A stretch of DNA of 64,000 nucleotides from Alentia gelatinosa (lineage: Eukaryota; Annelida; Polychaeta; Phyllodocida; Polynoidae), in the NCBI GenBank assembly GCA_950022655.1, contig OX465579.1, positions 51,191,950-51,255,949 of the forward strand. The letters are read 5' to 3'. The translations under genes and the position numbers were made by a program. This document shows positions 44,890 to 54,605 of the stretch, in pieces (position 1 is the stretch's first letter; each line of letters opens with the position of its first letter). Under the pieces are notes generated by a model. It saw only the letters and a list, made by a program, of their open reading frames with translations, searched no databases and was not told the origin of the DNA.

Positions 44890-46210
44890 ATGGGATATCT
44901 TATTCTGGGCAGTTCAGTCTCTTATTTTCGGAAAATATCCTTAATGTTACAAGAGAAAAACACAAAACACAAAAGAACAAGAATATACAACAACACAAAT
45001 GTGCAGACATAAAGCTCAGCTTACTAATAAGAAGCTGTAGAAGCCCTTGAACCTACTAAGGAGTAGTTGGGCATAGTTGCCTTGTGCTAATATATTTCAT
45101 ACAGTACAGTAATAAAAATAATCACATTGGGGGGTAGCAGAGTTCATTACACAACGTGAAAAACCCTGATTTACATATGTATATGTACGGCGTATATAGC
45201 TATAATTTTGCATAAATAAGTAAGTCCTCCTTGCCATTGTGTAGACGCTTCATCTCCAAGACGTATGCATGTGCCCATGTTGCAGTCACTGTTGTTTTTA
45301 TTACATTTGCCATTGGTCATCAAAGTATGTGGTATATGGAGAATCTAATGCTTTATTACCAATCTTTAATATAAATAAATTTTTAAAACCCCTTAAGTAT
45401 CAGTTGATTAATTATATAAAATAAACCCATTGTTCTCTTGTTTTTTTAACCTATTTTGAATAGATTTTACTTTTGAAGCACCATTCTGATCAGATATCAC
45501 CCTACCGTCGCAAGTGCCGCGACACAGCCGCCGCCACCGCCACTGCTGCTCCAGCCAACACCTCTGCGGCCAATGCCATTTTAACACCCGTCTGCACACA
45601 GCCATGCGCCCGCCCAACCATAAACAATACTCTGATAATGTGTGTAGGCAGAGGACTTGGAATCATCTGACCACACACACTGGGGGAGGCTTTGGGGAGC
45701 CTGGGAAGAGTTGGGGAGGGAGAGAGGGGGGAGTAGGGGACCGCGGGCACTCTACCAACACTACACCTCGGACGGGTGGTCAGGAATTGAAGGGGGTGAT
45801 ACAGATAAGAGTGGTTGGGTGGCAAACATGTATATGCCAAAGATATATGATTTGTATAAGACCAGCGAATACATGTTGAGCACAGAATATTCCTTCTCGT
45901 ATACGCTTGGGGGCAAATACAGCCATTACGCTTCTGTATATATGGAAAACACATCTTATATATACGCTGGCGTGAAATGTGGACATATGTATATAAAAAC
46001 ACTTCAATATGTACATTGTATAATTTGCATTTACGCAGTGGCATATATATGGAATAACTGGGTGTTTCATTATATTATTATACACCTATTCATTCATACA
46101 TACAAATATATCATAATGTTAGAGTTGTTGTACATACAAATCATACAAGTGAAACAAACATTCAGATTAACATATACGATTTATGAGTGATCTATTGATA
46201 ACTCACGGCA
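44890..46210. other. non-coding stretch with weak signals only
   Basis: A minus-strand ATG at 45579-45577 opens a short Ala-rich frame (MALAAEVLAGAAVAV) followed by a possible GTAGGG donor, which is insufficient to call an exon. 45830-46190 is TATATA-rich. Confidence 0.4.
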
Positions 46211-46212
46211 TA

Positions 46213-47220
46213 TTACAATATACAGTCTGCATATGTGTCTTTGTTTGTATTTTCAAACATTCCATCAATGTAAATAATGAAATGTTTCGGGGAACTATAT
46301 TTAGTTTCTAATTTTACAAAAGGCCCATTATGTTGAAGCTCGTCTATAATATCCCCATGACTATTAACAACATTAGTTACCTCATCCATTTTTTCTTTCA
46401 CTGATTCTTGTACCTTATTAAAGCACTCTTTTATCCTATTGACTACATTGCATGCTCTATCAATCGTAGTGTCTACCAATTTTGTTGCCTTCCTTCACCT
46501 ATTATTTCAAGATGTTTCATTTTCTCTACCATATCGTCCCATGTTTTTGAGTTTATTTCTAACTGAATTTGACATTCTCTCAACTGACCTACAATGTCTG
46601 TTGTGTGTGAAATTCTTTTCCTGTTAGGTGGTGTCTGTGGTGGACCCACAGGGTCCCTCAATTCCCACCTGAGGGTCCCGGTGGGGACCTTCATTGGATA
46701 GAAAATTTTATCTTTTTTATCTACAATGTCTGTCTGTATATTTTTACTTTTGCCAAGCGCCTGCTTATAAGACTTTATCCTTTCAACCATCTCAGTCTGT
46801 ACCTTTTTACTACTTTCCATTACACTTTTGTATTAATTTAACCTAGCTACTTCTTCTGCGTGCACTTGTTTGTTATTTTCAAGATTTTCCTTATGATCTT
46901 TTGCAATCGCTTTTATAGCTGTATCAACCTCGACTAACTTCGCTCTTATATCTTTAGTTGTTGCATCCATTTTAGTTCCTGGGAATCACTTTTTGATTCT
47001 TGAATCATGCTTTCAGAAACTATGTTGATTCTTTTGTTCACAGTGTCGAAAAATTGCCCTAGCACATCCTGTGACACAGTGTGTATTTTGGAAGTATGCA
47101 TGTTGATATGCTGCCCTACCTCAGTGTTGTTTGTCGTTTGTCGCAAGGATAGAATTTTTCTATGCGTTTGTTTTCTATGGTTAGCTACTTTGCTTGGTGG
47201 TTGTGACCCTGTCTGATTTT
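46213..47220 (-). pseudogene. coiled-coil-rich frames, possible LINE ORF1 remnant
   Basis: Three consecutive minus-strand frames separated by stops: 47220-46946 (KRSTKRGRTQSNENQTG, basic, then VGQHINMHTSK...), 46820-46473 (EMVERIKSYKQALGKSK, TWDDMVEKMKHLEIIG) and 46479-46213 (NRIKECFNKVQESVKEKMDE). They look like one long, basic then coiled-coil protein broken by frameshifts. The location upstream, on the same strand as the LINE at 43.2-44.9 kb, fits an ORF1. No definitive domain is visible and 1.3 kb of other sequence intervenes. Confidence 0.4.
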
Positions 47221-49518
47221 CATTACTTTGTGTTCTCCCTCTTTTAGTACTTCTTTTTGTTACAGGTGGCTCATTTTACCCCAGTTATCGCCCTATGTTG
47301 CAGTTGTGGACTCTCAGATTCATAAGATAGTTCCATATCCTGTTTCATTGTTCATCTTGGGCGGAATTTGGTCGGGGTCATTTGAACCTGACGATATGTG
47401 TGAGTTTTTAATAACGATGCTGTCATTACCTTCATTTTCAGGTTTTTCACCTCTTGCTCACTTACTCCACTGCTTGCTATATTGAAGAGTTCCACCAAAT
47501 TGCAGATGTCCGCCGATTCTCAGCTTATGATTGAGTTACACCGACCTTTCTCCACGTTTCCCATAAGTAATCCAACTTGATATACTTCTTTGTGGATCAC
47601 AATTACTCTATAAGTCCTTTGTCATGTTACTTCCGGTTCACCACTGACTTTTTGAGTGGATACTTCCGAAATGTTGTGCTTCTTCTCCCAGTGCGCGCCT
47701 GAGCTCACACCGCCATTGTCAAAACCAGCAATTAGGAATCGATGATCAAGACTTAAGCTAGTGTTTTCACAATTACGTTTAAGACAATCGCTTGATGTAT
47801 CATCGTAAGATCATCAACCTATATGATAATCCGCAACATTCTTCCTCATATGGAAAGAACTATTCAAGAATACTAATAACACAAAAAATGGCCCCTTATC
47901 GGTACAATAATGTGAGAAACATTTTATAAATTCTGTATATTCTATCATAACAGTATCATAACATTTATCTCTGAATCAAAAACCTGGATTGGTAACCCAC
48001 ATATTCTAAATCATAAATATGTTTTATGACACTTGGAGATCATCATATTCAATTTCCAGGAAATTGACATGGGTAATATTGTCCGATATGCCTTTAACTA
48101 TTTCATAATTGTTTGACGGGGTAAATGAATCGTTTAGCAAACGTCGGATACTCTTCTTTACCGACCGATACACACATACCATGGTATAAACCATGTCGGG
48201 AACATGATCCACACTGAATGGAAAAGTGCTGTGAGTTGAATCGCGAAAAGTACATGGATTTTAGACGACACACTATCCCAATAAATCTGAAAGTGGTAAA
48301 TGATTCTCAGTATAGAAAACCAATTTTATCCTATCATGAACATTATCTTAACATTAAGATGGATATTATAGGCCATAACGTTCCTCGTGGCCCGCCGGTA
48401 TTTTCCAATTCATCAGGTAAATATTGGTTGTCATCCAAGATCTATGTAATGTCAAGACCTATAATTCAGATATTATAAGCCCCGTGTCTTATAGCAAACA
48501 ATCACTGTTAATTTCTTTATTCGCTTATTACCCGTTTGTCATTATACAACTGCTTACTGCATCTATACTTTATTCCTTATCTGTGCATTGACTTCACTTA
48601 GTCATAAAACGTTGTGACATCCTTTCAAGAAGACAACGACATGTCATATGTCAGCTAAAGCCTGTCGAAGCAGGGACAAAGTCGTGCATAAGTGTAATAA
48701 AATGTGTCCTCTGAAAAGGCGGGTATTCCTATGATTCGCTAGAAGTTCACTCAGACCGTTTAAACAAAGGGCACCTCTAAAGGGCTCGGCCGAGTCCCAT
48801 TCATATTTGTGTAACAGTCTTGAACCATGCTACAGTTAGGAAACAACTTCATGAGAGTCCTGTTGTTGCAAGAGATGTTAATGAGGACCCAATTTATGAA
48901 ATGCAATGAGAGGTTTTCTATACTTTCCTCTGTTTCATGCTGGTGTGATAACTTGGACTCTTTTATTACAACTAATCAATCACTGGTATTAGACCGGTCC
49001 CTAGTGGGCTTACTACTGTGGGCGTGATTATCATTGATCGATTTATGGCATGTTCTTTATCTTCACCAATCACATGTATCCGGATAACGACGCCATGACA
49101 TAAGAAGTTACTTTTACCTGGATAAACTAGAGCTTGTCTGAAAGCCGTCGCAAGTGTAAAGCCTGATGCCCATCTACCGATTCAGGGTTGAGCGATTAGT
49201 TCCCAAATGGTATAGGAGTCAGTGAACTTGTCGCAGGCAAATTACATAACCCTTTGCTCGACCAGCAGACATTGAGGAGATGGGGTGGTGGATATTAGTC
49301 CTAAGTAAATCAGTCTACTAATCGGCGGCTCACATCTACCGACTACGGCCGACTCCGTCAGGATGCCTTGGCTGAGACAAATTATCATCCGTTTGTCGCC
49401 AACAAAGGTACATGAATGTTCCGAAATCGGTAGATTGGCATCGGGCTTAATCAATTGAGGTCGTTGCACTGGTTTTCCAATTCTGGGCATTTGATACACT
49501 ATAAAAAGGGCACATTAA
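47221..49518. other. non-coding stretch, no gene recognised
   Basis: Short open frames on both strands without domains or splice context. No repeats resolved. Confidence 0.45.
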
Positions 49519-49522
49519 TTAA

Positions 49523-49897
49523 CCCTTTAAGGACGAATGATGCCTTGAGGCATCAACCAGCCCAGGCCGAATGATGCCTTGAGGCATCAACCAGCCCAGG
49601 CCGAATGATGCCTCGAGGCATCAACCAGCCCAGGCCGAATGATGCCTCAAGGCATCATTTCGCTTAAGGAAATAATTTATCAATATGCATGAAATCTTTA
49701 GAAAATGTAGGTATAATATCAGAATTAATATTAGTAAGCCTAAATAAGTGAAATATTATTGATTACCAATAGTGTCACGTGATGGAACATCAAATTAGGA
49801 CTTTATCCAAAATGTATTCGTCCTTTAGAGATATACATAATCATTGGCACCCGTCCTTAAGGTGACAGCTCTGCCACAGGTAGCCGTCCTTAAAGGG
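49523..49897. mobile_element. TTAA-flanked piggyBac-type MITE, copy 2
   Basis: 375 bp with terminal repeats CCCTTTAAGGACG and CGTCCTTAAAGGG. It is flanked by TTAA on the left (49519-49522) and a one-base variant TAAA on the right (49898-49901). 34-bp tandem units start at 49535, 49569, 49603 and 49637 (the last partial), each with the palindrome GATGCCTTGAGGCATC or a close variant. A TCACGTGAT motif is in the 3' half. It has the same architecture as the element at 2658-3030, with one more unit. Confidence 0.9.
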
Positions 49898-49901
49898 TAA
49901 A

Positions 49902-50735
49902 ATCATATGGTTGGTAATAACTAAGATATCTGTTACCTCAGATATCTTGGGAAAGACTCCAGATGGGAGCCAAACTTACTAAAAACAGTGAAAGTTGATT
50001 GGATTGTATTAATGGGGTTTCATGCTGTAGCAAAAGCATGTATCATAGGGAATATCAAAATGAGATAAGAATGATGTTTCCGACAGCAATAGACAGACAG
50101 CCAGTGACCTGTGTTTAATAATCAAGGAATGATAATTATGCTGGACGATACGATCTATGAATTGAAGGGCGGCCACGGAAAATGTCGTTCTTAATAAATA
50201 GGGTTTTCAGATGGCTGTCTTATTGTTGGTCCAAATGCCCATGACCCTTACACTAAAGGCCCGTCTCCATTAACCAACGAAAACAGCACTGATCTTTCGA
50301 CTATAAAGGTCTGTCGGTGTTGACCATCGAGTGCACGTTGGTATCATCGATGAGGATGCAGTGTCTGCTTAATCGATGCAATCAAAGTGTTTTGATTCTG
50401 TCGGTCGTTGGCCAAGTTGATCGGTGATGGCCCTATTGCCTAACGTTCACTTTCATCCACCAATCCTGTGTACACGAATAGTCGGTGAGATCTTTCGTCA
50501 TGCTTGGAGAGTGTCCAGTACTCTCAAAGTCCCTTTTTCATGTTTTTGTATTCTTTTTTTGTGTATCGTGATAGAGAGACCATGAAGTTAGGCTCTGCTT
50601 TCAATTATCTGAGCTAACAATATTTTGTAATGAGTATTTCCAATTTATAATCCACCATGTTCAGAATCGTACTTTGTATCAATCACTTTGGATTAGAAAG
50701 CAACTGGACCTCACTAACCTCTAAGTCGGAGCTGA
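49902..50735. other. non-coding stretch, no gene recognised
   Basis: No upstream endonuclease or ORF1 is recognisable here, consistent with the LINE that follows being 5'-truncated. Confidence 0.5.
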
Positions 50736-53036
50736 GTGGAGATAGTGGTGGCAGCCAATCTAGGGTCGCGGCAGCTGCAGATTGTGTCAAACTCGGACCA
50801 TGTTCATAACCCTCGTATAGATGGGAATCTCATAAGCGACCATCTGGCTGTACTATCTAATCGTTTAAAAATATCCAAACCTAAGGTATTTAATAGCTTT
50901 AAGGGGCGTAGTTACAGGAAGTATCGTAAAATTGAGCTACAGGAACATCTACTGAGTCATGATTGGAGCGATTTTTACCGATCAAGTGACCCCAATTTTC
51001 AATGGGATAAGCTGATACAAGTTATAGAAGAATATCTGAATAAGGTTTGTCCAGTTAGACAGATGAGTTTTAACAGAGAGAAAAATGAGTGGATGACTGA
51101 CTATATAATGGACCTCTTTGTAGAACGTAAGGAAGCCCTACTTTTATTTAACAAATATGGCACGCTCGTTTTGTTGAATAGAGTACGATTTTTGAAAAGG
51201 AAAATAAATAGGGAAATAAGAATAGCTAAAAAGAACTATTGGACAGACAAATTAGCTGGTTCGACAAATAATGCACGGAAGTTCTGGAATACAATTAAGA
51301 GCTTATATGATCCAAAATCAGACACTAAGGTAACGCGACTGTTCGACACCGACATAGGGCAATTGGTCGAAGAATCAAATATTCCAAATTTTCTCAACAC
51401 TCATTACATTAAGGTGGGCGATTCTTCGCACACTAATGAAGATGGAGGTATTGGTTATATTCACGAAGATGGTAACTATCTAAACGACTTACCCAAGGAT
51501 GTGGAGCCTATTATATTGTTGAGTGATGTAATACGTATAGTTAAGGATATTGATGTGCACAAAAGTAGTGGAGTACCCAATATAAACTCGTTGGTCTTAA
51601 AGGATGCTTTAGAAATTTTAGTTGATCAACTTAGATGTATGTTCCAAACCTCCATACATGTTTCGGTTTTTCCATCAAAATGGGCGAGAGCTGACATAAT
51701 ACCTATCCCTAAAAATGGTATGTCTGAAGCTGTTGGAGACTGGAGACCAGTGTCACTCCTCCCTCTACCAGGGAAGCTGTTGGAGAAACTTATACATCAG
51801 TTTGTGACCTCACATATAGAAGAAAATAATTTATTAAATCCTCATCAATATGGCTTCCGGAAAGGTAGAGGTACGACTGATGCAGTCATAAAATTAGTCC
51901 AGACACTCTTTTCAGACAGGGATTTCGGCCGCATCTCCACTTGTATTTTTGTAGATCTAAGTAAAACGTTTGATCGCGCTAGCCACCCACTTCTGTTGAA
52001 AAAACTGTTAAATATGGGAGTAAATAATAGAATTGTTTTATGGGTCAAAGATTATTTATCAAACAGGCAGCAGCGGGTTAGAGTAGGCAATTCTTTGTCG
52101 ACCTACCTAAATGTCAGGGCCGGTGTACCACAAGGAAGCATATTGGGCCCACTACTTTTTAATTGTTATATAAATGATGTTACGGCTGAGTCTTTTAATT
52201 GTTCACACCTGTTCTATGCGGATGATCTTGTTTTATTCACCTCAGACAAATGTCAAGTTGCAGCTTTAAATAGGTTGACAAATGACCTAGAAAAATTATG
52301 TGTTTGGTGCAAAAATAATCATATGATGATAAACGCAAAAAAAACTAAAATCTGTTTATTTGGGAGCAACGCAAAACTAAATAGAGAGCTACAGGAAAGG
52401 CAGAATCTTCCAAGGATAACCATGGAAGGAGCGGAACTGCCGTATTGCAATGCATTTACATACTTAGGCATAACCCTAGATGAATCACTAAATTGGGAAA
52501 GGAGTATATCGGGAACGCTTAAAAGGGTGAATTATGGTTTGTTTAAGCTTGCGAAAATTCGAAGATATATAAATAGGGAAACTAGTATCAAAATTTTTAG
52601 AACGCTAATAGGACCTATTTTCGATTACAGTGGGTATTTTATTGATGGGGTACGTAAAGATTATCTCCAGAAATTACAAACGGCACAAAATCGGGGGTTA
52701 CGGATATGCACGCAGACAAAAATAGGAGAATTATCAACAGACGCGCTCCACGAGATATGTAAGATACAGAAATTAAGCGAAAGATGTAGGTACTTGAGAC
52801 TATTACTGATGCGAAAAATAGCCAAGGACGTGAATCTAAATGAAGAACCAAAAACTCGTGCTCAAAATAAAAGGAACATTAAGCTCCAAAGACCGAGAAC
52901 ATCGTTCTTTAAGCGTAGCCCCGTATACAAGGGAATGATGGATTGGAACACTCTGCCTGTTGAGGTTCAGAACGGGTCAATGTATAGTTATAAGAAGTTC
53001 TTAAGAGTGAAATATTACCAACGTTTTGATCATTAA
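50736..53036 (+). CDS. LINE reverse transcriptase ORF, 5'-truncated, RT intact
   Basis: Non-LTR retrotransposon polyprotein fragment of 766 codons that would prime cDNA synthesis at the target site. It opens without an ATG inside the end of the endonuclease (NLISDHLAVL, residues ~33-42), so the EN domain is mostly missing. RT motifs run in order: GDWRPVSLLPLPGKLLEKLI, YGFRKGRGTTDAV, FVDLSKTFDRASH (Thr where Ala is usual), GVPQGSILGPLLF, LFYADDLVLF with YADD at 52215-52226, and YLGITLDESLNW. The C-terminal end FFKRSPVYKGMMDWNTLP matches the other LINE ends in the window. The frame is otherwise uninterrupted, so the copy is young. The Ngaro-like element starts 79 bp after its stop. Confidence 0.9.
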   Translation: MEIVVAANLGSRQLQIVSNSDHVHNPRIDGNLISDHLAVLSNRLKISKPKVFNSFKGRSYRKYRKIELQEHLLSHDWSDFYRSSDPNFQWDKLIQVIEEYLNKVCPVRQMSFNREKNEWMTDYIMDLFVERKEALLLFNKYGTLVLLNRVRFLKRKINREIRIAKKNYWTDKLAGSTNNARKFWNTIKSLYDPKSDTKVTRLFDTDIGQLVEESNIPNFLNTHYIKVGDSSHTNEDGGIGYIHEDGNYLNDLPKDVEPIILLSDVIRIVKDIDVHKSSGVPNINSLVLKDALEILVDQLRCMFQTSIHVSVFPSKWARADIIPIPKNGMSEAVGDWRPVSLLPLPGKLLEKLIHQFVTSHIEENNLLNPHQYGFRKGRGTTDAVIKLVQTLFSDRDFGRISTCIFVDLSKTFDRASHPLLLKKLLNMGVNNRIVLWVKDYLSNRQQRVRVGNSLSTYLNVRAGVPQGSILGPLLFNCYINDVTAESFNCSHLFYADDLVLFTSDKCQVAALNRLTNDLEKLCVWCKNNHMMINAKKTKICLFGSNAKLNRELQERQNLPRITMEGAELPYCNAFTYLGITLDESLNWERSISGTLKRVNYGLFKLAKIRRYINRETSIKIFRTLIGPIFDYSGYFIDGVRKDYLQKLQTAQNRGLRICTQTKIGELSTDALHEICKIQKLSERCRYLRLLLMRKIAKDVNLNEEPKTRAQNKRNIKLQRPRTSFFKRSPVYKGMMDWNTLPVEVQNGSMYSYKKFLRVKYYQRFDH

Positions 53037-53114
53037 CTGAAGTTGTGGTTTATCTAAATCGCATTTTGGAACTGTATGATATAGTATAACATTTCATTAC
53101 CTCATTAGCTCATT

Positions 53115-53298
53115 GGTAACCCATGGCCGTTGGTCAGGGGTGGTCATTGCTCCCCCTGACACGCCCCCTCGCGCACCCTGCGCACTCCCCCCTGGTGTCG
53201 GTCACGTGAACCCCGCGGTCACGTGGCCCACCGCGTCTCTGACCTCCACCTCATTCTGCTCCTGTACTCCACTACGTTCACACGTATTTTCTTTTCCC
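53115..53298 (+). repeat. A1 repeat of Ngaro-like copy 2
   Basis: 184-bp outer 5' repeat starting GGTAACCC, matching A2 at 58030-58213. It carries CACGTG at 53203-53208 and 53220-53225. Confidence 0.92.
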
Positions 53299-53408
53299 TC
53301 CATTTTGGCCTACTCTCCACGCCGTCTTCGATACTCCCCGAGTATCTGACCGTGCAGAGACAGTGTCTGAATACGGGTAAAGTTCACGTGAATTACAGGA
53401 CAGCTAGG

Positions 53409-54605
53409 ATGGCACCACCAACGACACGCGCTCAAGCGAGCGCCTCCACGACCACGGACCAGGCCTCGGAGTCAACCGTGAGGGAGAGTGATCAGGTGGA
53501 GTCCGCGTCTCAGGCCGGAAGCCTCCGGTCGGCCCGCCTCGTGGCCGTAGAGACCGGACTCTCGGACATGAGTAGGAAGTTGGACGCATTAATTCAACTA
53601 CAGACACAACGGTCGACGGGACAAGCATCGCCCCCTACGGTTCGCTCAGTCGCCGAAGTAAGGACTCGGGACTGGGCCGAGGATCAAGCCGGCCGCGCCA
53701 TGCCTCCACCCCGCCAGCTACGAGACCGCTACGCAGGGGACCCGTATATCCAACGTGAGCTCGACCGTGAGGCCATCCGCCACGACAAGACGGCTGGTAA
53801 GCTGCAGTCAGATATTCATGTTACCCGTTTGATCAGTAAACCGTACATGTTTGTGGATAGGGAGGGGGTTTACACGTTGTCCCAGAAGCTGGAACTGAGG
53901 GGAACCCTGGGCCCCCTCGAGTACCTGAGTGCGTTTATTGGCTTGCTCGGGGATGACCGTGCGGTCGACCCCGTGGACTGTGAGGCCATGTTCCGGCACT
54001 TACATCAAGTGTCAATCGACGCCCAGAGCCGGCCGTGGGCCGGAGTCAGGAGATGGTCTAACCACGTGTTCGACCAGATCGAGGCCGGGAGGCTGTCGTG
54101 GTGCGATTACTCGCGGATCCAGGAGGAGCGAGTCCGACTCGCGATGACGACCGGGACCCTCACCAGCGGCGCCGACACCGGGAAAGCCCGAGGACGGGAG
54201 TTGCCATGCCGGCAATTTAATTCGGAGAGGGGGTGCCGCCATAGGAGCGGTCACGATGACGGGCCCGTGAGATGGCTGCACGTGTGCTCGTATTGCGACT
54301 CCGTGGGGAGGCAATGCGGGCATTCGTTACACGCGTGCAACCGGAAACTCGGATATACGATGGGTTATGAGAACGGTCAGGCTGCGCCCACACCGGCACC
54401 CCGGCGAGCACCCCAGGCCGGACACGCACCCCAGGCCGGACACACGCCCCGGCGGTCGACCCCAGAGCGGATGTGCTCCCCCAACACGGACACGGGGCAA
54501 AAAACGGCTACGGTGCGCCCCGCGAGTGAGCGGAGCGCACCCCCACACAGTCACAACACGTGCCTCCCCCCCCGAGCCCGGGGTCGTGGGGTGCAATCCA
54601 CGTGA
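53409..54605 (+). pseudogene. Gag-like ORF1, copy 2, shifted near its end by a 1-nt deletion
   Basis: Starts MAPPTTRAQ as in copy 1 and is collinear through the Cys/His cluster (PCRQFNSERGC...CSYCDSVG...SLHACN, about 54205-54345) and the GHAPQA repeats. At 54451-54452 it has GG where copy 1 has GGG. After that it reads a different frame (RRSTPERMCSPNTD...), bypasses the normal TGA at 54527-54529 and stops at 54605. The C-terminal ~50 residues are therefore not the native sequence. An assembly error is possible. Confidence 0.8.
54499..54540 (+). promoter_or_regulatory. frameshift signal sequence, copy 2, out of phase with gag
   Basis: The heptamer AAAAAAC (54499-54505), 7-nt spacer and hairpin (stem 54513-54518 with 54535-54540, inner stem 54520-54523 with 54530-54533, loop 54524-54529) are all preserved. 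Because of the upstream deletion the ribosome would arrive in phase caA AAA ACG, where -1 slippage leads to the old gag frame and its TGA, not to pol. Confidence 0.75.

Noticed and set aside
45502..45579. Ala-rich short frame MALAAEVLAGAAVAV with a possible donor, as a host first exon
   Set aside because: Too short, trinucleotide-rich and without an identifiable second exon.
49535..49656. Regularly spaced palindromic repeats that resemble a CRISPR array
   Set aside because: The spacers are the same sequence in each unit, the array lies inside a TTAA-flanked MITE and the DNA is eukaryotic.
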